The translations under genes were made by a program, and so were the position numbers. Shown one piece after another: positions 1 through 6,129 of a DNA stretch of 6,398 nucleotides (within the stretch, counting starts at the first letter, position 1; the number at the start of each line of letters is the position of its first letter). Under the pieces are notes generated by a model, which saw nothing but the letters and a program-made list of their open reading frames with translations, was not told where the DNA came from and made no database searches. The DNA comes from DASUCS01 sp036275935 (lineage in GTDB: Bacteria > Actinomycetota > Acidimicrobiia > Acidimicrobiales > JACDCH01): assembly GCA_036275935.1 (NCBI GenBank), contig DASUCS010000270.1, positions 1-6,398 of the forward strand. The letters run 5' to 3'.

Positions 1-1
1 C

Positions 2-880
2 GATGCGGCGGCCGTCCGGCGACCAGCGGGGCGCACGGTTGTAGAAACGATCGTTGGTCAGCTGCCGGCGCTCGCCGCCAAGACGACGATTCCGGTTCCC
101 GAGATGCTGTGGCAGGAGCACGACCCGGCCGTGCTGGGCACGCCGTTCTTCGTCATGGGGTACGTGCCGGGGCGCGTGCCGTCGGACAACCCGCCGTACA
201 CGCTCGAAGGCTGGATCCTCGAGGAGACCGAGGAGCGACGCCGCGCGATGCACACGAGCGCGCTCGAGACGATGGCGCGCATCCATCAACTGGACCCGCA
301 CGAGACCCTGGGCGATGTGACGGCCAAGCTCCGACACGGGCTCGACGACGAGTTGGCCTACTACGAGTCGTTCTTCGAGTGGGCGGCGCGCGGGCGGCCG
401 CAGCCGGTCGCAGAGAAGGCGTGGGAGTGGTTACTGGGCAACCGGCCGCGAGGCGAGCAGCCGCTGGGGTTGTCGTGGGGTGATTCGCGCATCTCGAACA
501 TGCTGTTCGGCGACGACCTCCGTCCGGTCGCGGTGCTCGACTGGGAGATGGTCTCGCTCAACGATCCGGTGATGGATCTCGCGTGGTGGCTGTTCCTCGA
601 CCGGCACTTCACCGAAGGCCTCGGCGTGCCGCAGCCGAGTGGGTTCTTCGACCGAGCGACGACGATCTCGCGTTGGGAGGAGCACACCGGCCGCACGGCG
701 GACAACGTCGATTGGTACGAGATCTACGGCGGCTTTCGATTCGCCGTCGTGATGATGAGTCTCACACGACTGTTCATCGCCGACGGGATCATGCCGGCCG
801 ACACCGACTTCGACCGCAACAACACCGTGACGCAGTGTCTCGCTCCGATGCTCGGCCTGCCGCACCCCGGCGATCTCTAG
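2..880 (+). CDS. APH/ACAD10-like phosphotransferase, 5' end missing
   Basis: The reading frame is open from the left edge to a TAG at 878-880, giving 292 visible residues; the true start lies outside the window. It belongs to the kinase-fold phosphotransferase superfamily (aminoglycoside phosphotransferase / N-terminal ACAD10-like). Seen, numbered from the first visible codon: the N-lobe motif VPVPE-like IPVPEMLW, then GTPFFVM and a PGRVPSDNPPY segment typical of the group; the catalytic loop LSWGDSRISN with catalytic Asp161 and Asn166; and the metal-binding DWE with Asp180, followed by NDPVMDLAWW. The usual HGD is WGD here, which I recall as common in actinobacterial members. The family transfers phosphate from ATP to small hydroxylated substrates; members next to acyl-CoA dehydrogenases are suspected of acting on hydroxyacyl compounds. 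The substrate is unknown, and antibiotic resistance should not be assumed. No signal peptide or membrane segment is visible, so it is probably cytoplasmic. Confidence 0.9.
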   Translation, partial: DAAAVRRPAGRTVVETIVGQLPALAAKTTIPVPEMLWQEHDPAVLGTPFFVMGYVPGRVPSDNPPYTLEGWILEETEERRRAMHTSALETMARIHQLDPHETLGDVTAKLRHGLDDELAYYESFFEWAARGRPQPVAEKAWEWLLGNRPRGEQPLGLSWGDSRISNMLFGDDLRPVAVLDWEMVSLNDPVMDLAWWLFLDRHFTEGLGVPQPSGFFDRATTISRWEEHTGRTADNVDWYEIYGGFRFAVVMMSLTRLFIADGIMPADTDFDRNNTVTQCLAPMLGLPHPGDL

Positions 881-913
881 AACTACGACAATCCGCCCAT
901 CCGACGCGGGAAA

Positions 914-943
914 TGGGCCGAAGAGCCCACGAACTGAGGGCTC
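914..943 (+). other. two mutually exclusive small hairpins in the 881-1000 gap
   Basis: This 120-base gap after the phosphotransferase stop contains an arm that can pair two ways. TGGGC (914-918) pairs with GCCCA (925-929) around a 6-base loop, or GAGCCC (923-928) pairs with GGGCTC (938-943) around a 9-base loop. There is no T-run after either, so this is not a canonical intrinsic terminator. It might weakly terminate the upstream transcript or be chance in GC-rich DNA. I see no convincing promoter in the rest of the gap. Confidence 0.25.
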
Positions 944-990
944 GCACGCGTCGATCACTCGGGGGTCCGGACCTGAGTTGATCGGAATCG

Positions 991-995
991 AGGAG
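991..995 (+). promoter_or_regulatory. Shine-Dalgarno for the two-helix membrane protein
   Basis: AGGAG lies 5 bases before the GTG at 1001 and is the clearest ribosome binding site in the window. It decides the start of the small membrane protein gene. The other starts seen here lack an obvious site of this kind. Confidence 0.65.
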
Positions 996-1010
996 AGATC
1001 GTGAGATCTC
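995..1010 (+). other. hairpin presenting the GTG start codon in a GTGA loop
   Basis: GAGATC (995-1000) is perfectly complementary to GATCTC (1005-1010), leaving GTGA (1001-1004) as a four-base loop. In RNA this is GUGA, which fits the GNRA tetraloop class, and it contains the whole start codon. The last base of the Shine-Dalgarno is in the stem. The stem is only six pairs, so a regulatory role is speculative. Confidence 0.3.
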
Positions 1011-1387
1011 ATTGGCACCGGCACCGTCCACTGCGCGTGTGGGTGCCGGTGAGCACGAACGTCGTTCTCGTCGTGATCGCCGCGGCCGTCGGTGACGCGA
1101 CGGCGATCGCTCTCACGGCCATTGCCGCGGTCGTGATGATCGCGACCGTCGCGCTGCACATCCGAGCAGCGGAAGCCGATCAGGAGCGCATCGCGTTCCT
1201 GCAGGCGTCGTTGCCGCGTCTGCGCGATCCCTCCGATGCCGAAGGCGTGCTCAGCCTCGCGCCCAAACCGTCTGCGGTGGTGGGCCAGGTGTACCGGCAG
1301 CAGAAGCCCGTCGTCTCGCAGGGAGCGGCGACACCGATCTCGATCTGGCAGCTACGCAACAAGTCCCAGTCCATCGACCCCGACTGA
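1001..1387 (+). CDS. small two-helix membrane protein of unknown function
   Basis: I do not recognise this 128-residue protein. The GTG start is supported by AGGAG five bases upstream. The N-terminus is short and basic (several His and Arg in residues 2-12). Two hydrophobic segments follow, at about residues 13-31 and 33-54, separated by a Gly-Asp turn, which suggests a helical hairpin in the cytoplasmic membrane. By the positive-inside rule both ends should be cytoplasmic. Residues 55-75 are charged and may form a short amphipathic or coiled helix (RAAEADQERIAFLQ). The remainder is soluble, contains no known motif that I can see, and ends in a polar tail. It lies 120 bases after the phosphotransferase and 25 bases before the dehydrogenase E1 gene, on the same strand, so co-transcription with E1 is possible. 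Codon use matches the neighbours. The coding call rests on the ribosome binding site, third-position GC bias and membrane pattern. Confidence 0.72.
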   Translation: MRSHWHRHRPLRVWVPVSTNVVLVVIAAAVGDATAIALTAIAAVVMIATVALHIRAAEADQERIAFLQASLPRLRDPSDAEGVLSLAPKPSAVVGQVYRQQKPVVSQGAATPISIWQLRNKSQSIDPD

Positions 1388-1399
1388 ACATCGAAGCGC

Positions 1400-1405
1400 T
1401 ACCGT
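1400..1405 (+). promoter_or_regulatory. candidate -10 element for a leaderless E1 transcript
   Basis: TACCGT matches the actinobacterial -10 consensus TANNNT and ends 7 bases before the ATG at 1413, the spacing expected when transcription begins at the start codon itself. No Shine-Dalgarno lies in front of this ATG, which agrees with leaderless translation. I see no convincing -35 box. It lies in the 25-base gap just after the small membrane protein's stop codon. Confidence 0.4.
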
Positions 1406-1412
1406 CACCCAT

Positions 1413-3500
1413 ATGGCAGTGACCGTCGATGACGCGCTGACCTACCGGGGATTCCCGAAGGCCGAGCTGGTCGACGACTACCGCACTGCGCTCGTGAGCC
1501 GAACGCTCGACGATCGCGAGATCAGCCTGCAGAAGCAGAGCCGGGTGTTCTTCCAGATCTCGGGCGCCGGGCACGAAGCGTTGCTGCTCGGTCTCGTCCA
1601 CTCGCTTCGGGCGGGCTACGACTGGTTCTTCCCGTACTACCGCGACCGCGCGCTCGCGCTCGGTCTCGGCGTCACGCCGCGCGAGATCCTGCTGCAGGCG
1701 GTTGGGTCGTCCGAGGACCCTGCGTCGGGCGGCCGCCAGATGCCGTGCCACTGGGGCCACCGCGCGAAGCACATCGTCACGCAGTCCTCGGCAACCGCAT
1801 CGCAGTGCCTGTCGGCGGTCGGATGTGCGGAAGCGACGCGCTACATCCAGGGCCGCAACCTTCCGGGCTGCGACGCCACTGGTGACGAGATCACGTACGT
1901 GTCACTCGGCGAGGGATCGACGAGCGAGGGTGAGTTCTGGGAGTCGCTCAACACCGCGTGTCGACTGCACCTGCCTGTGCTGTACCTCGTGGCCGACAAC
2001 GGTTACGCGATCTCGGTGCGCGCCGAGGATCAGTCGCCGGCGCCGATCTCGGAGATGGTGCGCGGCTTTCGTGGTCTCGCGATCACCAAGATCGACGGAC
2101 GTGACTACTTCCAGTCGCGACACTTCGGAGCGCGGGCCGTCGCTCGAGTGCGCGCCGGTGAAGGGCCCGGCCTGTTGCACGCCAAGGTGACGCGGCCGTA
2201 TTCGCACTCCGCAGCCGACACGCAGTCGAAGTACCGCACCGCGGCGGACCTCGCAGACGAAGCCCTGCACGATCCGATCGTCGTGCTCGAGCAGGAGCTG
2301 TTGAAGGGCGGCGTCATCACCCCGGATGACGTCGAGCGCATCCGCGACGAGGCGAAGCAGATCGTGCAGACCGCGGCGAAGGAAGCCCTGGCGGCCGAGC
2401 GCCCGGACCCTGCCTCCGTGCTCGAGCACGTGTACGTCCGGCCGCCGATTCCCGACGAGGGCGACCCGGGCGACGGGGGTGAGGTCGTCGCGTTCGGCGA
2501 AGCGATCCGCCGCACGTTGCACGAGCTGATGGCGGCAGACGAACGAATCCGGGTGTTCGGTGAGGACGTCGCAGACGCGCCCGAAGAGCTCATCGAACAG
2601 GTCGAGGGCAAGGGCGGTGTGTTCGGCACGACGCACGGACTGCAGCGCACCTTCGGGATCGCCCGATGCTTCAACACCCCCCTCGCCGAGGCCAACATCG
2701 TCGGGCGTGGCATCGGGCAGGCGGTACGTGGACTGCGCCCGTGTCCCGAGATCCAGTTCTTCGACTACATCTGGCCGGCCATGCAGCAGATCAAGACCGA
2801 GGCGGCGACCATCCGCTGGCGGTCGGACGGTGCCTTCTCCTGCCCGCTCGTGCTGCGCGTCGCCATCGGCGGCTACCTGACGGGCGGTGCGATCTGGCAC
2901 AGCCAGTGCGGCGAGTCGATCTTCGCCCACGTGCCGGGCCTCATCGTGATGTTCCCGTCACGGGCCCGTGACGCAGCGGGGATGTTGCGCGCCGCGTTTC
3001 GTTGTGAGGACCCCGTGCTGTTCCTCGAGCACAAGCACCTGTTGCGCCAGCCGTACACGAAGGATCCGTTCCCTGATGCGAACTACGTCGTCCCGCTCGG
3101 CTGCGGGTCCGTCGTCCAGGAGGGAACCGACCTGACGATCGTGACGTACGGCGCGACCGTCGAGAAGTCACGGCAGGCCGCCGTGCGACTCGGTGAAGAC
3201 GGCGCATCGATGGAGATCATCGACCTGCGCTGCCTCGTGCCGTGGGACCAAGAGCTCGTCGCGGCATCGGTCGCGAAAACCGGTCGCGCGATGGTGGTCC
3301 ACGAGGACATCCGCACGTGCGGGTTCGGTGCCGAAGTGGCGTCGTGGATCGCGCAGGAGTGCTTCTCGTCGCTCGATGCGCCGGTCGCCCGGATCGGTGC
3401 ACTCGATTGCCACGTGGCCTACGAGCCGAAGCTCGAGGATGCCGTCCTCCCGCAAGTCGACGACATCGCCCGCGAAGCGGCGGGCGTTCTCGCTTACTGA
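1413..3500 (+). CDS. fused alpha-beta E1 component of a 2-oxoacid dehydrogenase
   Basis: This 695-residue protein joins both E1 subunits in one chain, about the sum of the usual separate subunits. E1 uses thiamine diphosphate and Mg to decarboxylate a 2-oxoacid and pass the acyl group to the lipoyl arm of E2. The alpha part (about 25-320) has GAGHEA (51-56), the cofactor motif GEGSTSEGEF from 166 paired with Asn196 in DNGYAIS, and the loop RPYSHS (261-266). A proline-rich linker spans about 325-355. The beta part (about 355-530) has FGEDV, TPLAEANIVG with the expected catalytic Glu426, EIQFFDYIWPA, HSQ (His496) and FLEHK. The transketolase C-terminal domain (about 555-690) has the STGAT-like TYGAT and VHED. 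Glu167 replaces the usual Asp of GDG. The chain is closest in style to branched-chain 2-oxoacid or pyruvate E1; the substrate cannot be fixed. No E2 or E3 is in the window. ATG 1413 was chosen because homology begins just after it. Confidence 0.96.
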   Translation: MAVTVDDALTYRGFPKAELVDDYRTALVSRTLDDREISLQKQSRVFFQISGAGHEALLLGLVHSLRAGYDWFFPYYRDRALALGLGVTPREILLQAVGSSEDPASGGRQMPCHWGHRAKHIVTQSSATASQCLSAVGCAEATRYIQGRNLPGCDATGDEITYVSLGEGSTSEGEFWESLNTACRLHLPVLYLVADNGYAISVRAEDQSPAPISEMVRGFRGLAITKIDGRDYFQSRHFGARAVARVRAGEGPGLLHAKVTRPYSHSAADTQSKYRTAADLADEALHDPIVVLEQELLKGGVITPDDVERIRDEAKQIVQTAAKEALAAERPDPASVLEHVYVRPPIPDEGDPGDGGEVVAFGEAIRRTLHELMAADERIRVFGEDVADAPEELIEQVEGKGGVFGTTHGLQRTFGIARCFNTPLAEANIVGRGIGQAVRGLRPCPEIQFFDYIWPAMQQIKTEAATIRWRSDGAFSCPLVLRVAIGGYLTGGAIWHSQCGESIFAHVPGLIVMFPSRARDAAGMLRAAFRCEDPVLFLEHKHLLRQPYTKDPFPDANYVVPLGCGSVVQEGTDLTIVTYGATVEKSRQAAVRLGEDGASMEIIDLRCLVPWDQELVAASVAKTGRAMVVHEDIRTCGFGAEVASWIAQECFSSLDAPVARIGALDCHVAYEPKLEDAVLPQVDDIAREAAGVLAY

Positions 3501-4714
3501 GGTTCGAGCGGTACGACCGCGACGCGGTAGCCGTTGTCCTCGAGCGAGCGGACGAGGGCAGCCGCGTGCGCACTGTCCATCGTCTCCACGGCGAGCTCGA
3601 CCTCGGTCGTGCGGATCGGTCCCGCCGCGAACAGCCGCTGGTGCTGCACCTCGACGATGTTGCCGCCGGCGTCGCCGACGACCGCGGTCAGACGAGAGAG
3701 CGAACCGGGTCGGTCGTCGAGCCACACCCGTAGTCGCGACAACCGACCGCTGTGCACCAGCCCGCGGAGGATCACCGACGAGAGCAACCGGGGGTCGATG
3801 TTGCCGCCCGTGAGGACGACGCCCACGCGTTGTCCGGCGAAGCGATCACGATGCTGGAGCAGCGCGGCGAGGCCCGCGGCGCCGGCACCCTCGGCCACGA
3901 CTTTCTCGATCTCGAGGAACAGGTTCACCCCGTGCTCGATGGACTCCTCCGACACGGTGAGCATCTCGGCGCCGGCCTCGGCGAGCAGCGCGGACGTGAG
4001 CTCGCCGGCGCGCGCGACGGCGATGCCGTCCGCCATCGTGGACCCACCGGGACAGGCTCGGTCGTCGTGCGCGAGCGCGCGGAGCATCGACGGATAGGCC
4101 TCCGACTGCACGCCGACGAGCGCGACGTTCGGTGCGATCGCTCGAGCCACGATGCTCATGCCGGCCAGGAGCCCGCCGCCGCCCACGGGTACGACGAGCA
4201 CGTCGAGATCCGGCTGGTCAGCGAGCAGCTCGAGTGCGACCGTGCCCTGTCCTGCAATCACCAGCGGATCGTCGAACGGGTGCACGAAGGTGCGGCCCTC
4301 TCGTTCGACCAGCTCGTGCCCGAAGGCCATCGCCTCGGCCACGGACTCGCCGTGCAAGACGACACGCGCACCGAGCGCGTTGGTGCGCCCGACCTTCACG
4401 AACGGCGTCGTCTGCGGCATCACGATCGTGGCGTCGATGCCGAGCAACCGAGCGTGCCGGGCAACCGCTTGGGCGTGGTTGCCTGCACTCACGGCGACGA
4501 CGCCCGCGCTCCGCTCGGCGGCCGACAGCGCGGCGAGCTTGTTGCGGGCGCCGCGCTCCTTGAACGACGCGACGAACTGGAGGTTCTCGAACTTCACGAC
4601 GACCGTGCAGCCGAGGACGTCGGACAACGTCTGCGACACGGCGGTCGGCGTGCGCACGACTGCCCCGTTGATGGTGCCGGCCGCGGACTCGACGTCGGCG
4701 AGGGTGACGGTCAT
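3494..4714 (-). CDS. ilvA: threonine ammonia-lyase with one C-terminal ACT domain
   Basis: This 406-residue PLP enzyme of fold type II matches the medium-form threonine ammonia-lyase (threonine dehydratase) in length and layout. It converts L-threonine to 2-oxobutyrate and ammonia, and many relatives also accept serine. The PLP lysine is Lys52 in SFKERGARN; SAGNHAQ (76-82) is the substrate loop; GGGGL (178-182) binds the cofactor phosphate; LTGGNID (301-307) lies near the pyridine nitrogen. A single ACT domain fills about 328-406 (DDRPGSLSRL, then GGNIVEVQHQR), suggesting allosteric control by an amino acid such as isoleucine or valine; the ligand is not readable from sequence. It may serve isoleucine biosynthesis or catabolism. 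The partnership with a peptidase and the SFKERGA motif make me lean to catabolism, weakly. The start ATG overlaps the upstream peptidase stop by ATGA, and no Shine-Dalgarno is visible, so translational coupling is likely. The TAA stop overlaps the convergent E1 gene. Confidence 0.95.
   Translation of the reverse strand: MTVTLADVESAAGTINGAVVRTPTAVSQTLSDVLGCTVVVKFENLQFVASFKERGARNKLAALSAAERSAGVVAVSAGNHAQAVARHARLLGIDATIVMPQTTPFVKVGRTNALGARVVLHGESVAEAMAFGHELVEREGRTFVHPFDDPLVIAGQGTVALELLADQPDLDVLVVPVGGGGLLAGMSIVARAIAPNVALVGVQSEAYPSMLRALAHDDRACPGGSTMADGIAVARAGELTSALLAEAGAEMLTVSEESIEHGVNLFLEIEKVVAEGAGAAGLAALLQHRDRFAGQRVGVVLTGGNIDPRLLSSVILRGLVHSGRLSRLRVWLDDRPGSLSRLTAVVGDAGGNIVEVQHQRLFAAGPIRTTEVELAVETMDSAHAAALVRSLEDNGYRVAVVPLEPQ
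3508..3528. repeat. alternating short inverted repeat just past the E1 stop
   Basis: GCGGT (3508-3512), ACCGC (3516-3520) and GCGGT (3524-3528) are separated by three-base spacers, so the middle arm can pair with either neighbour. It lies 8 bases after the E1 stop, inside the 3' end of the threonine ammonia-lyase gene. It could act as a weak terminator for E1, but there is no T-run and it also encodes the lyase's C-terminal residues, so chance is quite possible. Confidence 0.2.
4711..4714 (-). other. ATGA stop-start overlap coupling peptidase to lyase
   Basis: Read on the minus strand, the four bases ATGA contain the lyase start ATG (4714-4712) and the peptidase stop TGA (4713-4711). This is the classic arrangement for re-initiation by terminating ribosomes. 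It supports a two-gene operon with the peptidase first. Confidence 0.85.
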
Positions 4715-6129
4715 CGGGCTCGGCGGGCGTGGGCGTCGAGCAGATGCGCCACCGCGACGCTGATCCGTCGAGCGGTCGGGAGATGCAAGAACTCATTCGG
4801 GCCGTGGGCGTTCGTCTCGGGTCCGAGCACGCCGGTGATGACGAACTGCGCGTCGGGGAACCGTTCACCGAGCATGCCCATGAACGGGATGGAGCCGCCC
4901 TCGCCGATGAGGCGCGCCGGTTCGCCGAACGCTGACCGCGATGCGTCCTCGACGGCGGCGGTCAGCCACGGCGCCATGGGCGGCGCGTTCCAACCATCGC
5001 CCACCTCGCCGTCGGTGATCTCGATCGACGCGCCATGCGGAGGATCGGCGGTCAGTGCGCGTGTGATCGCGGTGCGAGCCGGCTCGGAAGGGCATGTGGG
5101 CGGCAAGCGGAACGACAGGCGAACGCGCGTGAACGGCCGCAGCACGTTCCCGCCGTCGGCGACCGCCGGCACACCGTCGACCCCTATGACCTCGAGGGCG
5201 GGCTCCCACGTCTTCGCCCGCAGCTGCGCTGCGGCCTCGGTCGAGTGCGGTCGCGCGCCGGTCACGAACGGGAAGCGCTCGGCGATGTCGGCTCCCAGCT
5301 CCTCGGCCGTGGCCGCGAGCTCCTTCTCGCGATCGACGGGCATGTCGACGTGGAGCTCGGGCAACAGGAGCTCGCCGGTCGTCTCGTCCTCGATGCGCGA
5401 CAGCAGCTGTCGCAGGATGCGGAACGTGGACGGCACGACACCACCGGCTGCGCCCGAGTGCACGCCTTCTTCCAGGACGCGCACCGTGACCGTCAGCGAG
5501 AGCAGCCCGCGCAGCGACGTCGTGAGCCAGAGCCGGTCCCACGTGGGACACCCCGAATCGAGGCAGATGACGAGCTCCGGTTCGCCGATGCGCGGCGCGA
5601 GCGCCTCGATGTAGGCGGGCAGATCCGGACTGCCCGACTCCTCACTGGCCTCGATGATGACGACCAAGCGACCGTGCGCACCGCCCGCCGCCTGCACCGC
5701 TTCGATGGCGCTGAGGGCGGCGAACGCGGCGTAGCCGTCGTCACCTCCACCGCGGCCGTAGAGGCGGTCGCCGTCGAGCACCGGGGTCCACGGACCGAGT
5801 CCGTCGCGCCAGCCCACCATCTCGGGCTGCTTGTCGACGTGGCCGTAGAGCACGACGGCGCCTTGCGCCGAGCCGGTGCTCGGCACCTCCGCCACGATGA
5901 CCGGCGTGCGGCCGTCGAGTCGTTCCACCGACACCTCGAGTCCGTCGATGGGTCGGCCACGGATCCACGTGCTGACCAGCTCGATCGCCCGCTCCATGTG
6001 CCCGTGCGCGGCCCAGTCCGGGTCGAAGGCAGGGGAGAGGTTGGGGATGCGGATGTAGTCGGTGAGGGTGGGCACCGCGGAGTCGTCCCACACTCGGGCG
6101 ACGCATTCGACAACACTCTCGGCGTCCAT
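4711..6129 (-). CDS. M20-family metallopeptidase (dipeptidase-like)
   Basis: From the ATG at 6129 this is a 472-residue cytoplasmic hydrolase of the M20 di-zinc family, in the size range of carnosinase- and CPG2-like dipeptidases. The full ligand set is visible: HVD (His97, Asp99), GRGGGDD with bridging Asp130, the EE pair at 163-164 (catalytic base, then zinc ligand), Asp191 in CLDSG, and His442 in AHGPNE. GVHSG with His224 opens the lid/dimerisation domain (about 208-330), as in carnosinase-type enzymes. The common DDKG is DDGY here. There is no signal peptide. The likely reaction is hydrolysis of dipeptides or N-acyl/aminoacyl amides; the substrate is unknown. An upstream GTG at 6183 would add 18 non-conserved residues and run deep into the divergent gene, so ATG 6129 is preferred. 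It has a -10-like TACGTT seven bases upstream and no Shine-Dalgarno. It is first in an operon with the threonine ammonia-lyase. Confidence 0.93.
   Translation of the reverse strand: MDAESVVECVARVWDDSAVPTLTDYIRIPNLSPAFDPDWAAHGHMERAIELVSTWIRGRPIDGLEVSVERLDGRTPVIVAEVPSTGSAQGAVVLYGHVDKQPEMVGWRDGLGPWTPVLDGDRLYGRGGGDDGYAAFAALSAIEAVQAAGGAHGRLVVIIEASEESGSPDLPAYIEALAPRIGEPELVICLDSGCPTWDRLWLTTSLRGLLSLTVTVRVLEEGVHSGAAGGVVPSTFRILRQLLSRIEDETTGELLLPELHVDMPVDREKELAATAEELGADIAERFPFVTGARPHSTEAAAQLRAKTWEPALEVIGVDGVPAVADGGNVLRPFTRVRLSFRLPPTCPSEPARTAITRALTADPPHGASIEITDGEVGDGWNAPPMAPWLTAAVEDASRSAFGEPARLIGEGGSIPFMGMLGERFPDAQFVITGVLGPETNAHGPNEFLHLPTARRISVAVAHLLDAHARRAR

Noticed and set aside
104..106. Phosphotransferase start at ATG 104
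   Set aside because: The frame stays open to the left edge, and the upstream residues (including IPVPE) match the family, so this Met is internal.
479..487. WGD in place of HGD as a sign of a dead kinase
   Set aside because: The catalytic Asp, the following Asn and the DWE metal-binding Asp are all present, and I recall WGD forms as common in actinobacterial relatives.
431..1159. A 242-codon minus-strand open frame across the phosphotransferase end, the gap and the membrane protein
   Set aside because: It is compositionally skewed, with no motif and no ribosome binding site, and opposes two better-supported plus-strand genes.
1236..1412. Upstream extension of the E1 frame to an ATG at 1236
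   Set aside because: The 59 extra residues are basic and low-complexity, overlap the small membrane protein in another frame, and have no E1 homology. ATG 1413 fits better.
1902..2930. A 342-codon minus-strand open frame inside the E1 gene
   Set aside because: It is antisense to conserved E1 motifs, is biased to Arg, Asp, Val and Gly, and has no recognisable domain.
3752..5614. A 620-codon open frame on the plus strand, antisense to the lyase and peptidase
   Set aside because: It lies opposite two well-supported enzyme genes, its translation is low-complexity and rich in Arg, Ala, Gly and His, and it shows no family motif. This is typical antisense openness in GC-rich DNA.
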